A model generated the notes under the pieces. That model saw only the letters and a program-made list of their open reading frames with translations, searched no databases and was not told where the DNA came from. The translations under genes were made by a program, and so were the position numbers. From the NCBI RefSeq assembly GCF_000787575.1, contig NW_012236512.1:1-64000 (forward strand): a stretch of DNA of 64,000 nt, in the 5' to 3' direction. Shown piece after piece: positions 10,911 through 23,396 of this stretch. This DNA comes from Acytostelium subglobosum LB1 (Eukaryota; Evosea; Eumycetozoa; Acytosteliales; Acytosteliaceae). Every line of letters starts with the position of its first letter. Position 1 is the first letter of the stretch.

Positions 10911-13900
10911 ATGACTGAAAAGTTATGTCCCGAGAAGCTCATTGATGTATTGGACATTCCTCTTATAATATTGAATATCATTCGAGACCAGGATGATCTC
11001 ATCTACACAGGTGTCGCCAATGCCTACCTACTAAAGATCGTTGGTACATCCTCAGATAACCTTATAGAATCTATCATTGGAATGCCATCGCCTCCATCCT
11101 CACCCACATTCCTTCCCACAACATTGTCGTCGTCACGTGTTCGATCACCAGACACATTGTCGAGTGAATTTTCTCAACTGCCCACACCTTCAACACTTCC
11201 ACATGCCCGACCTCATCGTAGGCCGTCGATCAAGGGTGGTTTCATTGTCAACAAGTTCGACCCAATCATTGCAATCGACTTTAAAAAGTCTTACCAACTA
11301 AACAATGGCATCGTTAGCGAGGAGACAACTTCACTGATCGAGTGCATTCAATCAGCCTTTCTCGACGGACACCGTGTCGAGATGCCAGTGTTTGTCAGCA
11401 ATCTCACCACAAACCGACAGTACTCTGCAACAATGGTCGTTTCACCATTTTTAAATGGCTGCGCCTGTTGCTTCCAACAAATAGAGGAGAAGGTGGAGCT
11501 CCCCGAGATTGAGCCCGTCAGCATCCCCACTCCTACAGCGGTCTTCCACTCCCCCCTCGTTCGCGCCTACTACGACATGCTGGACTACGTGTGCAAAGAC
11601 CTACCGGTGATCATATGGCGCACAAACTCTGCTGGCGAAATATCTGGCTTCAAGAAGATGGACAGTGTTAAGTGTCTGGCCGATCGATTACCGGATGGCG
11701 TGTGCAAGGGCAAGACAATCGACGACTTTGTCAACTGGGTACCAAGCTCACTGAACGATCAATTCAAGGACACCTTTACAAACGAGATTGCCAACAACGA
11801 CGTCAAGATTCACTTTCTCTACTGGTTCCTTACACCAGAGGAGCATTACCCAATGCTCTACGTCTTTAGAGGCTTTGCAATCAAAGAGGCAGATAACAAC
11901 GTTGGTTGGGTTGGCATGTCCTACAGCTATCTTATGAATGAAGGTCCACACATCGCAATCAAGTCCCAATACAATCTGGAGTTCCTCTGTCAGCGAGTCA
12001 AGACTCTGTGTGAAGCCCCAGACAAGCTCAAGCTCGACTATGAGGACATCAGCTCAGGTTCATCGTTTGAGCACTTTATGCAAACTGGAAAGATATCGCT
12101 GTCCAACGAAGAACATTCAACATTCCTCATGGCCAGGGAGAGATACAATGTACTATTTAGACTGAGCCTCTTGGGTGTGATGTTTTCTACATTGTCTGGA
12201 ACTATTGTTGATGTATGTGTAGGAGAGAGACGTGTCTTGTCTCTATCATCATACTTACTCTCATCACACACACAATAGGCAAACGATGCATTACTATCCA
12301 TCATAGGATATAGTAGATCAGAGTTGGAGCAAGGACAGGTCAACTGGATGAAGTTGACTCCACCAGAGTTTAGCGAGATATCTGCAAGGGCTCTGCTTGA
12401 GCTAAAGGCAAAGCGTTGGTGCCAACCAATCGAGAAGGCATACACACACAAGAGTGGCAAGAGAGTTCCCATTCTCGTAACAGCGGTCATGATTGATGGT
12501 AGCTCAGAACAATGCATCACGTTTGTCTTTGACCTTAGTCGCTATAGACAGGCTGAGGAGTCTGCCATCCAGGCCACCAATCTAAAGACTCAGTTCTTGG
12601 CCAACATCAGTCACGAGTTACGAACACCATGCCACGGAATATTGGGCATGTCACAAATGCTTCTGGATTCCAAGTTGAACGACCCACAACGTGACTGCGC
12701 CGAGACTATCAAACGATCCACCGATACACTCATCACGTTGATCAATGACATGTTGGACTTTTCAAAGATCGAGTCGGGCAATATGACATTGGAGCTTGCA
12801 GAGTTTCAACTGGTGCCAATGATCGAGGAGATTATTGATCTGCACAGCGAGGCCGCCAACAAGAAGGACATTGATGTATACTTTGTTATGAGCAGGGACC
12901 ATCCGGTGCCACCTGTGCTCATTGGCGACCGTCGACGTATCCTTCAGGTATTGGTCAAGGTGGTGTCCAATGCAGTCAAGTTCACCGAGAGAGGACATGT
13001 TCTCATTGAAGTATCGACCGAGTACGAATGTGGTGATCAGATATCGTTGCGATTCTCAGTGATCGACACTGGCATTGGCATATCGGATGCCAACATGAAG
13101 CAGATCTTCACGCCATTCTGTCAGGCCGATGGTTCAAGCTCAAGGAGACATGGAGGCACTGGTCTCAGTTTGTCCTATTGCAAGAACCTCATCAATCTCA
13201 TGTCTGGCACCCTTCACTTTGAAAGTCAGCTCGGACAGGGAACCAACTTTTCCTTTTCACTCAAACTGTTGCTTGGCTCTCCTACATACCTTCCAACAGA
13301 TGTACCAGCGGCCAATCAATTCTTTTATCCAGAGTACAAGCCCTTCAAATCGGAATGTAAAATGGTAAGTACATTTATGTTGTTGTTTGGTTACATTGAT
13401 CATGACTCTAACATAGGGTATATTTATAATGATGTGTAGGTGTTGTTGGTCGAATCGAACGAACATGCATGTACCTCAATCAAGACAGTTTTGAAGACTC
13501 TTGGCTATATCTACAAGATTTGCCAAAGCATTGATATGGCCATCGATCAATTCAAGCAAGCCAAACAATCTCAATCACCATTCGATATTGTCATTGCCTC
13601 TGACTCGTCTGGTAACATTCGAACACTGCTAGCATTGATCACCACAGAGAAGGTGATCGTATATGGATCAGAGAGCAGAGCGGCAGCACTGGCGGACCAC
13701 CAATACATCTCGTCCTTCCTGGTCAAGCCACTCAAACCAACCAAACTGATAACGGCTATACTCAAGTATCACCAGCCAAGCAATGTGTATGTTTGTCTTT
13801 GTTGCTGGATCGAACAATCATTTCAAGTCGATCACTAACCAATCAATAATATCATTATCTTTTAGTCAAAAGAACAACCACAACAATAACAACATCAACA

Positions 13901-14446
13901 ACATCAACAACAACAACAATAGCAATAACAATGTATCCGATAACCAAGGCAATACCAAGTGTATATTAGTTGCTGAGGACAACAAGACGAATGAAAAGGT
14001 GATCACAGCACATCTGACAAAGCTTGGCTTCCAGAGTTTGGTCTGTGCCAATGGTCAAAAGATATTGGACGCAATTGCAATGGAGAACCAACAGTTTAGT
14101 CTCATTCTTATGGATTGTCAAATGCCTGTCATGGATGGCTTTGTCTGCTCAAGGATCATCAGAGAGCTAGAGCCCAATGGACAGAGAATACCAATCATTG
14201 CAATGACTGCCAACAACTCTGAGGATCAGTGCAAGGCAGCTGGCATGGATGACTATCTTGCGAAACCTGTCAAGATGGAATCACTCAAGAATACTATATC
14301 TCAGTGGTTACCAAAAGATGGTATGTCTAAACTTATCTTAGCAAGCATACAGCATAGTTAACTAACATTTATATATAGATGTGGTACACAGCTTCTATCC
14401 AAGAGACGGTTCACCTTCCTATAGTCAATTTGCTGCTAGTTTATAG
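10911..14446 (+). CDS. Soluble hybrid histidine kinase with PAS-like sensor and two receiver domains
   Basis: Exons 10911-12212, 12279-13364, 13440-13786, 13866-14320 and 14379-14446 close in frame for 1085 residues. No membrane segment is seen. A Ser/Pro-rich stretch (about residues 55-105) lies near the N-terminus. A PAS-like domain covers roughly 410-530 (GTIVDANDALLSIIGYSRSEL). The H box is FLANISHELRTP, with the phosphorylated His near residue 546. Then come the N box (VVSNAVKFT), G1 (DTGIGI) and G2 (RRHGGTGLSLS). The first receiver (about 800-910) looks degenerate. The second (about 935-1060) is complete: E-D near its start, Asp near 995 in LILMDCQMPVMDG, Thr in AMTAN and Lys in LAKPV. 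Such kinases feed the RdeA-RegA cAMP phosphorelay in dictyostelids. I could not assign it to a named Dhk. Confidence 0.9.
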
Positions 14447-14503
14447 TTGATTTATCTCTTTATATAAAGGTAGATAAGAGTAGTAGTAGTTGTAATGTAA
14501 TAA

Positions 14504-16456
14504 TTACTTTGACAATGGAGCAGTCTTCTTTCTGAGGTAGTCAAGTGCACGTGGGTCAGACTGAAGTAATGGAGTGAGTTTTTGAAGAACCTCAGCGTGA
14601 TAGTTGTTGACAAACTGCATCTCCTCCTCGGAGAGCAAGGAAGGAATGATGAGATCACGCTCATAGGGCGTCATGGTCACAGTCTCGAATCCAATGAAGG
14701 AGTTGCTGTGTGGAAGCTGCACTTGTACAGTGACCATTACATTCTCGATCCTCATACCAAACTTGCCCTCTTCGTAGTAGCCAGGCTCATTGGTCAGAGT
14801 CATGTTGGGACAGATCAGATAGTGATGGGGAAGGGACCTGAAAGTAAGGCTGTGTGGACCCTCGTGGACGTTGAGGAATGCACCAACACCATGTCCAGTG
14901 CCATGTCCATAGTCGAGACCAACACTCCACAATGGTACGCGGGCAATACAATCTATCTGATAGCCGTTGATCTTGGGTGGGAACTTTAGGATGGACAGTT
15001 GGATGTGTCCCTTCAACACACGAGTGTAGCATTGCTTCTCATGGTCGGTAGGAGTACCAAAGCGTGTTGTTCTTGTGACATCTGTGGTACCATCACGGTA
15101 TTGGCCTCCAGAGTCTATAAGATAGACCTGGTTATCGATTGTCTTGCACGTCTCCTTTGAAGGGCTGTAGTGAATGATGGCACCATTGGAACCAATTGAT
15201 GAGATGGATGCAAAAGAAAGGCTGATGTAATCATGAACCTTGGTGCGGTAGTTCTCTAGGACCTGGGCAGCAGAGTATTCTGTCAATGTGGAGTTGTGCT
15301 TGACGACGATCTCCTCCTCGAGCCAAGCCAAGTACTGGACGAGGGCAGCACCGTCACGAATGTGGCACTGACGGAAACCCTCAATTTCTACTGGGTTCTT
15401 GATGGCCTTGGCTAGGAGTATTGGGTTGTCCTTCTCAATGAGATTGTCCTTGTTGACGCAATTGTAAATGGACAGACTTGATCTTGGGTCTATCCAGACT
15501 CTCTTCTTCTGCTCCGAGTAGGATCTCAAGGTGGAGTAGATGCTGTCATACGAACAGATCTCTACACCAGGTAGGTTTGCTCTAACATCAGCTGGTACCT
15601 TTTGTTCATTAATGAACAATTGGGCAGTAGTATGTCCAACGATGGCATATGATAAGAAGACTGGATTGAAGGTAACGTCTGATCCCCTCAAGTTGAGCAG
15701 CCCTATACAGGTGGATAGGATATGAATATTAATGTCTAGGACAATAATGGTCGTGTCGTTTTGTTTTAAAACTTACATGCCACCTCGTCCAATGCAGTAA
15801 TGACAACAAAGTCAGCCTTCTCTCTGACCAATGATTCTCTGATCTCTTTGATCTTGTCTGTGCTACTCTTTCCAGAGTACTCAAGTGGCAAGAAGAATAC
15901 AGGCTCAGTTGGATAACTACTGACTGGTTCCTCACTCTTTAGAGACTCTCTCACGTGGTCGACAAGATTATGCTCCAAAGTGATGATCTTTTGGTTGGCC
16001 TTCTCCACTGCCAATCTGAACTTGTCGTAGGAACTTTTGGCGATTAATCTGCTGTCCATACCAATGGTAGTACCAGCTGGAAGAGTCTACAAGATCATAA
16101 GTTAGTATGTTGTGAGTTGAATATCATGGTTGTTGTGAATATCTTACCTTTGAGATCCACTCCTCGATGGTTGGTTCGCCTTGGACACGGTCCTTCATGA
16201 TCTTCCAATCTGATTGGAGTTGTTGTCCGGCCTGTAGCCAGTAGCGACCATCGGTCCAAAGTAGACATTGATCTGTGGTTATTACAGCAGTACCAGCACT
16301 TCCATTGAACCCACTGATGTATTCACGTCGGTGATCATATTCACAGACGTACTCACTTTGATGAGCATCATCGCTAGGTACGACATAGACTTGTATGTTG
16401 TTCTGTGTCATTACCTGACGAAGATTCTCCACCTTTTGTTTAATTGTTAGTGTCAT
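14504..16456 (-). CDS. xpnpep1: Cytosolic Xaa-Pro aminopeptidase (aminopeptidase P)
   Basis: The enzyme removes an N-terminal residue preceding proline. Exons 16456-16148, 16086-15777 and 15702-14504 join in phase for 605 residues, close to the human enzyme. The N-terminal creatinase-like part shows YVVPSDDAHQSEY, FNGSAGTAVIT and LWTDGRYWLQA. The second intron falls inside the hallmark V-A-W-L-L-N-L-R-G-S-D. The pita-bread catalytic domain keeps the metal ligands: Asp in LIDSGGQYRDGTTDVTRT (two), His in GHGTGHGVG, Glu in TNEPGYYEEGKFGMRIENV and Glu in GFETVTMTPYE. There is no signal peptide, so a cytosolic enzyme is expected. It converges with the histidine-kinase gene, 57 bp away. Confidence 0.93.
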
Positions 16457-16759
16457 CTTATTTGTATTATATATACACTTATATAAATATCTCTTTCTGT
16501 ATAAGTGTTATTGAATCTTTAGTTGATGGATGATGATCAATTTAATTTATGTTTGAATTGAATCCAATCATCAGCCCATTGGGAAATTGGTCAGCCAAAC
16601 AGGACCATCATCTTGTTGACAACATCGTTTGGGTTACAAGGCTTGTTTATTGGTACATTGTGGAGGTGTTGTCCATAGATAACGTTATCTATGATTGTTT
16701 GGTGATTGAATAAATAAGTTGTTTCTATTGTTGCCAATGAATAAGAACCAAGAGTCGAC

Positions 16760-17654
16760 CTAAGAACATCCACCTAATGATTTGATTGATAGATAGATAG
16801 ATTGGGTCAGTGACACTTTGTTTGTTTGATATATAATAGACAGACAGACATACAAGCACTCTTTTGTTCTGGTGTCTTTGACATTGTAGTTTCGATAGTG
16901 ACTGGAGCATCAGTTTCATCACAAGCCTGGACCATCTCAGAGTCAGCATCGCTAAATAGAGTCTCCTTGACCTCTGTGGCCAATGTCATAAAGGTCTCCT
17001 CAACATTGATTCCACACTTTGCAGAGGTTTCAAAGAACTTCATACCAAACTCCTTGGCTAACTCCATACCCTTTGAACTCTCGATCACCTTTTCATCATT
17101 CAAGTCGCACTTGTTTCCAATCAATATCTTTGACACACCAGGTGTTGTGTTGGTTTCAATCTCTTTAATCCATAGCCTAATGTCTACGTGACAATGATAT
17201 AAGTTTGTTGTTGTGTTGTTAGTTAGGAATGTAATGAATTCTCTCTCTTCTCTCATTAGTTACTTTCAAATGATGTCTTGCATGTTACGTCATACACTAG
17301 CACAATTCCCATTGAGCCTCTATAATATGACTTTGTGATTGCCTTGAAGCGGTCACACCCTGCTGTGTCCCATATCTGTAGCTTGATCTTCTTTCCTTCC
17401 AGCTCGATGGTTCGAATCTTAAAGTCCACTCCAATGGTCGTGAGATACTTGTTGGAGAAGTAGTCATCTGAGAACCTAATCAGGACACTACTCTACTCAC
17501 ACACATAGATGTCGATAGGCTACAAGATTAGTACAAATGTGTAGCAAGTTTAAGAAATGATTGAGTTGATATCCACCTTGCCTACGTTCTGATCTCCGAT
17601 CAGCAATAGTTTGAACAGATAGTCGAAGCGGTCTTTCTTTCGTCGGATAGACAT
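16760..17654 (-). CDS. Rab-family small GTPase (Rab8/Rab1-like), Cys at the catalytic Gln position
   Basis: Four exons, 17654-17577, 17492-17264, 17183-16854 and 16773-16760, join in phase for 216 residues. Visible elements are the P-loop G-D-Q-N-V-G-K-S-S (split by the first intron), the effector region [14 protein letters not shown] (as in Rab8/Rab1), NKCD, and ETSAK. Switch II reads W-D-T-A-G-C-D-R-F, with Cys near residue 72 where nearly all Rabs have the hydrolytic Gln. The tiny last exon encodes G-C-S and completes a C-G-C-S end, which supplies the cysteines for geranylgeranylation. It should act on secretory or endosomal membranes. Intrinsic hydrolysis is expected to be slow, by analogy with Gln mutants of other Rabs. 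Confidence 0.87.
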
Positions 17655-17762
17655 ATTTTAAAATATTTTTGTATTTATATATATATATATGTATATATGT
17701 ATATATGTATGTATGTGACCAGTTGTAAACAATGGCCCTTCAGATAGGACTGAATAGATTGA

Positions 17763-18387
17763 TTGATCACCTCCAAGACAAAACCATACTTGCACCCCCA
17801 TCCAATTGGTTCAACGAAAGTCCGAAGGGAGGGTTATGATAAAACTCTCATGCCCTGCACGAAGAATAGAATCATTGTTCCAGTGATGACAGAGACAAAC
17901 AACAACAACAACAATAGCAACAATAGTAGTAGTAGCAGTACTGCTGCTAGTAGTAGTAATGAGTACTTGACTGCAATGACTGCATTGGTAATGGACTTCC
18001 CTGCTTGTGTTGAACCTATTTATGATGCATTAAAATGTGACAAGAGCAATGGGATGAAGCCTGGTCAACCAAGCAAGCAGTGTCAGGAGCAACACGCTCA
18101 TATGAACTTTTGTATCATGTCTACATTCTGTCCTGAGCAGGCAAGAGTATTCATCGACTGCACCAAAGGTGTTATACCCTATGGCAACCTTTTAATACCA
18201 AACGAGTGTCAGAAAGCGGTATGTTGTTGTCTTGTGTGTGCTTTGAACAACAATAAGACTGTATTACAGATATATTGACTCATTATCATCATCATCATCT
18301 TCATCACTCTAGTGGAAGGCATTCGATCAATGTCTAGTCGATAGGACAACAGAGTATGAAAAGCGTAATCATAGTAAACCTGTTTGA
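17763..18387 (+). CDS. Double CHCH protein with four CX9C motifs
   Basis: Exons 17763-18218 and 18313-18387 join in phase. The conserved part has eight cysteines in four exact CX9C pairs: CVEPIYDALKC, CQEQHAHMNFC, CPEQARVFIDC and CQKAWKAFDQC. The last pair is completed across the intron. Spacers are 14, 5 and 15 residues. Twin CX9C proteins are imported into the mitochondrial intermembrane space by the Mia40 relay. Four motifs in one chain are known from complex I subunit NDUFA8, but overall similarity to it is not obvious, so I leave the function open. The start is uncertain: ATG 17763 gives 176 residues, while ATG 17886, just before an Asn/Ser-rich stretch, gives 135. Confidence 0.75.
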
Positions 18388-18424
18388 TGATCTGTACAGA
18401 ATAATGGTACCACGACTATTGAGT

Positions 18425-20160
18425 TTATTGGCTAGCAAGATTGTAAAGGATTATGGTCATCATTGTAAGTAGTAAAGTTACAAACACATTGGATGACCTT
18501 TGTGTTGATGCTGTAGACTCGGACGAGGATGATGATGAGGGAGGAGTAGGATCAACAAATGCTCGCACTGTTATCTTATCAATGTACATGTCTGTCTGGT
18601 CGGACGTGGTCGACACTAGTTGGAAACCATCAAACTTCGAGTTTGGTGACGAGGTGAGATTCCTAAGGTCAACGTACACCTTGATCCATTGGCCAGCTGG
18701 AATATCTCGACCAATTAATGTGGTGAGAGGGCGTGTGTAGGCAATGTTGACAGTCTTGTCAGAGTTGAGCGTCAACAGGTTAAAGTCCACTAGTTGCTTT
18801 CCAGACTGTCCACCATGCACCCAAAACTCCACCTGCTTGTGGATGGATGTGTTGATACAGCTCCAACACATGAAGAACAAGGTCTCTCCCTTGGCACGTG
18901 GTCTGAACGCGATAGAGTACTTTCCTTCGATGACTGGTGACGTGTTGTTAAGAATATGTTTAGCGCTGGACCAGTCGTCTGCCCAATGAGTCATCTTATC
19001 GTTGTAGATATCAAACGTGTCACTGTGGAACGGAGTTTGGCCAGCGTCCAAAGTGTTCAAATGGGTCTTGTATCCTCTTCCAAAGGTAGTTGGTGTTCCA
19101 ATGTAGTCTCTGATCAGTGATGGAGTAGAACAATCGGCCACCAACCAGGACCAAGCAATATAATGTAGGTTGTTTGCATCGCAATAGTTGATAAAGTCCA
19201 ACAAAAAGTCAGTCTGACAATCTTTCTGACCAACCTCTGTGGCTACAATTGGATATTGATCTAGAACAGGTTTCAAGTAGATATCCCAACATCCTTTGGA
19301 TCGACAGTAGTTAAAGTCATATGAATGAAGTGCTGCTCCAAGTTGTTCTGTTGTATATGTTACAAGATGGTTAGTTATTACAGTTTGTTCATCCTATAAT
19401 ATAATTTATACATACTTAGAGGATCAAAAGGAATATAAGTCAAGAATTGAGTAAGAGATGTAGCGTATTGTATACCAGATAGAAGGATGATGTTGGTTGC
19501 ACCAACACCTCTGATAGAGTCAATCATCTCTTGCATTCCTGCTACAGGGTAATCGATTGTATGTTCACAGTCGGTACCATTCTTCCAACATGTCCAAGCT
19601 TCTTCAGTGTCCCAAGCATTGCCATATGGATAGGGCTCATTGTACAGGTCAAACAATATTCTACCGTTGTTTCCAAAAGTGTTGGCAATTGATTTCCAGA
19701 ACATTGGGGCATGGGCCTTGTTTGGCATAGCGGTTTGGTGAGTGGCCAGGACCGTTCCACCTTCGCTGGACCAATGCAAATCGAGAATAACAGCAAAGTT
19801 CCTAGAGGTGAGATCACTGACGTAGCTGACTATGGCGTTTCGGTACTCTCTTCCAAAGTATGGAGACTCTGCAGCATGAAATCCTAGCCAACAGTCTTCA
19901 TTCAAGGGTACTCGAATGGCGTTGATATTCCAATTCTTTAGATGTTGGAGATGGTCACCATCGACTGGACCATCAAATACAGAGGCATACTGGACACAGG
20001 AGTATTCAGTACCGGGTCGATTGACACCTCGAAGGAAAACTTTCTCTTGGTTGGAGTTGTATATATGGTTGTCAACTATATGTAATCCTGATAATGATTG
20101 TTCACCATTGATAAAGGATATCAATAAGAGTAGTAAAAAGAGAAGTGATGATGATAACAT
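18425..20160 (-). CDS. Secreted glycoside hydrolase family 5 (cellulase-like), probably GPI-anchored
   Basis: Two exons, 20160-19416 and 19347-18425, join in phase for 555 residues. A signal peptide (MLSSSLLFLLLLLISFING) is followed by a GH5 barrel: FLRGVNRPGTEYSC, INAIRVPLNEDCW, VILDLHWSS, the acid/base Glu in FDLYNEPYPYG, and the nucleophile Glu in YPIVATEVGQ. After about residue 370 comes a beta-sandwich-like module (VEFWVHGGQSGKQLVDF; FDGFQLVST) that resembles a carbohydrate-binding domain. A Ser-rich stretch and a hydrophobic tail (VTLLLTMMTIILYNLASQ) look like a GPI-attachment signal. It likely cuts beta-1,4-glucans outside the cell, in food or in the stalk and spore coat. Exact substrate is unknown. 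Confidence 0.87.
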
Positions 20161-20527
20161 TCTAGGTTTGTAGATAAAAATTATTGGATAATATTTGTTT
20201 GTAGATGATACTTAATTGGTATGGAAGGGAACTCTCTCTGTCTATTAAGAAGTGATGGCCATCACTTCCAGAGTGATGATGATGATGTGAGTGCCAACGT
20301 TTAATCTCATTGTGTGGTTTGATTGATTGAATGACACCAAGTACTAATTATGTTAAGGAATCAATTTAACACACACACACACACAAACACACACTTAAAC
20401 AGACACCCAAACTAACACATGACAATCCCTTCAAAAAAAAGGGTGTTGCGATGATGTTCATAGGAATTCAACTACTACCTTAGTTTAGTTACAACTAAGA
20501 CCTTTAAAGGTTGTCGTCAATTGAAAC
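20161..20527. promoter_or_regulatory. Divergent promoter GH5 / cog5 with a 20-bp perfect palindrome
   Basis: This 367-bp gap separates two divergent starts. It contains the perfect inverted repeat GAAGTGATGGCCATCACTTC at 20249-20268, an AC microsatellite at about 20370-20390, and a short poly-A block near 20433. Confidence 0.65.
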
Positions 20528-23211
20528 ATGAATCAAGCAGTAGCAGAGCATGTTGAACAACATCAAGTTGGTATACCAAGACAGAATCTACTGGAAAACG
20601 ATGTCTACCAACAGTTCCTCAGTGATGACTTTAACGTCACGGCGTACACCAGCAATGTTCTCAAGATATCATCCATTCAGACGTCACTCGAGAAGCTGAC
20701 CATGGGCAAGAAGGATATCACACAAGAGCTAAATGATAGTGTAGGTGTGATCATCAACATTAAACATATAACAGATAACTAAGCTTCATCATTATTGCAG
20801 ATCACAGGCAACTATCAACACCTATTCAATCAGGCATCCAACATCAAGGACTTTGACAAGGAGACAGAGGCACTGAAACAGGGTCTGTTAAGTCTGGAGC
20901 AGTCAATCATGAGGATGAGAAAGGAGATATCAGAGCCATACATGAACATCAAGTCTCAGATTACACAGTTGCGAAGAGTACAAGACACATGTGAGATGTT
21001 GAGAGTGGTCATTCGATATCTATCACTGGTCAAGAAGCTAAAGATTCATTTGAAAGAGGGTAGGGACCTAGCTAAAGCCGCTCAATCCATTCATGAGATA
21101 GGTATTGTATCATTGTTTAATACATTTATTCAATCGACATTATCTAACATTACTCCTATAATATTAAATAGATACATTGAGGAAGGAGAGCAACCTAACT
21201 GGAATAGCAATCATTGATACACAGGTTCAATGGGTCAATCAATGTAGAGAGCAGATCATTACAACTGCATCCAACTTGTTGTTACAATCAATGGACAATC
21301 AGAATCAGAGTGAGGTGGCCAGTGCATTGCAAGTGTTCTACAACTTGGGCATCCTGGTAGATCGTGTCAACTCTGTGGTCAACGCCACCACTGAGCGTCT
21401 GACCAAGAGCATTAAGGCAATGCTCAACGTAAACAAACTGGTTGGAAACCAGCAGACTGTGGAACGCATCGACCAGTCGATATGGAGCAAGATTGAGTCT
21501 GTCACTGATAGTCTCTACACCAGCTGCATTCAAATATGGCAGCTTCAGAGGGTATTGACCAAGATCAGAGATCCTCTCACAAACAAGTCATTGATGGATA
21601 TCATAAAGACTGTATGTACATTGTTGTGTTGGTCTTCATCCATGAATACTAATACACTATATACATCCATTTTTAGACTGGAGGACAAGACAACATATCA
21701 CATGCATTCTGGAAGAATGCTACAAAGGTGTTGGAGACCAACTTGACTGTGGCTGCTAAATGTAAATATGATGTTGATATCGTTGGTAGCGTTGGAATCA
21801 TACTAACCAACCACATCACATCAGCCTCCAATGTAATTGAGAACACATTCATCCTAGAGTATCCAAAGATATCCAGATACTTCTATGACTTTTCAAGAAG
21901 GCTACAAAACTATTGTGATCTACAACAAGGTGTAGTTGGTATAAGGTAATGTTAATTACCCAATCATCTAGATCACACACATTATCTTACTAATACTCAT
22001 GTCTGTACAGTTTGGATGATCACCAACTATTGTTCAAGACCATCTCAATGTTTGAGAAAGGTTACTTGGAGAGATCAAGACACAATATGCTTTCAATAAT
22101 GAACGTAATGTTTCCCCAATCGGCTTGGGGACGTGGTTCATCACCATCAAGCGTACCAACAAGCAAGCAAATGGTCGATCTGTCAAAGTCAATATGGGCA
22201 GAGATCGAGGTGATTGAGAGCGACAAGGTACTGGTCAACAAGGTGACCAAAGTGGTCAGTGCAGTGATCGAACTGTTTGCCACAAAGATGGAGGCAATGA
22301 TCCAACAAGGTCAACAGGCTTGTGAAATCATCATTGACAACAAGCCAACCTCTGGACAGATCATCAACTGCTCCCTCTTCAATTCAGCAACGCATCTCCA
22401 AAACTCTCTTCAATCCCTTCTCTCCTCTCACTCACTGCCCACAACAACGGCAGAGCTGCTAGACAAGTCAATCATGCTGCTCAGCGGCATATGCACCAAC
22501 ATTCTTACACCTCTAATCACAACATTCCTTCAAGGCGCCGAGCAGATTGTATCGACCATCCACTTTGAGGACTGGAGCAACGACAACAATATCTCTTCAA
22601 CCAAGCAATGCTCATCTTTTATGGACAACCTTCAACAGTACGTTTTCCACTTCAACTCCAACTTTCTCTCAAAGTTTACACCGTGTCCGATCCTGGCACA
22701 ACAATGCAAGCATCTGGTCTCTCGCCTATTCACATTGTTCATTCGCCACGCTTCATTGCTGAAACCAATGAACGAGAAGGGCAAGCTGAGGCTCGCCAAT
22801 GACCTGACACATTTGGAGCTGTCAGTGACCCCCTTGATACCAGAAGGAATCAAAGAGGTGGGCCAACCATATCATTGGGTCAGAACATTTAAACATTTCA
22901 TCTTTAAGGACCTGACACAGCAGTCCACTCTTAAAGGTTTGACCGAAATGCATAGCATGCCAGCAATCATAATGGCTCACTGCTTAATTGCCAGAGGACC
23001 AAAGGAGATGATATTCCCTCACGTGTTTACCAATTGGAGCACCCAGCAATATGTTCGTTGGATGGAGGAGCACACAGAAACCGAGGCACTGCATCTTGTA
23101 CGAATGGCACTGGATGCCTACACACAGACCATCAACAAGCGAGGAGAAAAAGAGTTCTCCTATCTTTATCCACTGCTACATGATTTGATCACTATTAATG
23201 GTGTCAAGTAG
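20528..23211 (+). CDS. cog5: Conserved oligomeric Golgi complex subunit 5
   Basis: COG5 is a lobe-B subunit of the eight-part COG tether, which recycles Golgi glycosylation enzymes by retrograde vesicles. Exons 20528-20740, 20801-21101, 21172-21611, 21677-21945 and 22011-23211 join exactly for 807 residues (human COG5 839). Family landmarks include an N-terminal YQQFLSDDFNVTAY, a coiled-coil region ending RDLAKAAQSIHEID, LTGIAIIDTQVQWV, and the highly typical SEVASALQVFYNLGILVDRV. The C-terminal CATCHR-like helical part follows. The next gene on the same strand, 185 bp downstream, encodes COG4. Confidence 0.9.
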
Positions 23212-23396
23212 ATTATAAAGCTTAACTACTAATCAGTGGATTTGGCACTGTTCAGTGTGTTTCACATTGTTGGAAGTGTAAAGAGTGTCCTGACTGGCTT
23301 TGTGATTTTATGCGACCACCAAAAGATGTGAATGACAATATCATGTGCCATTGTAACTTTAGTTTGTTGTAAATACACTATTATAATTGTACATAT

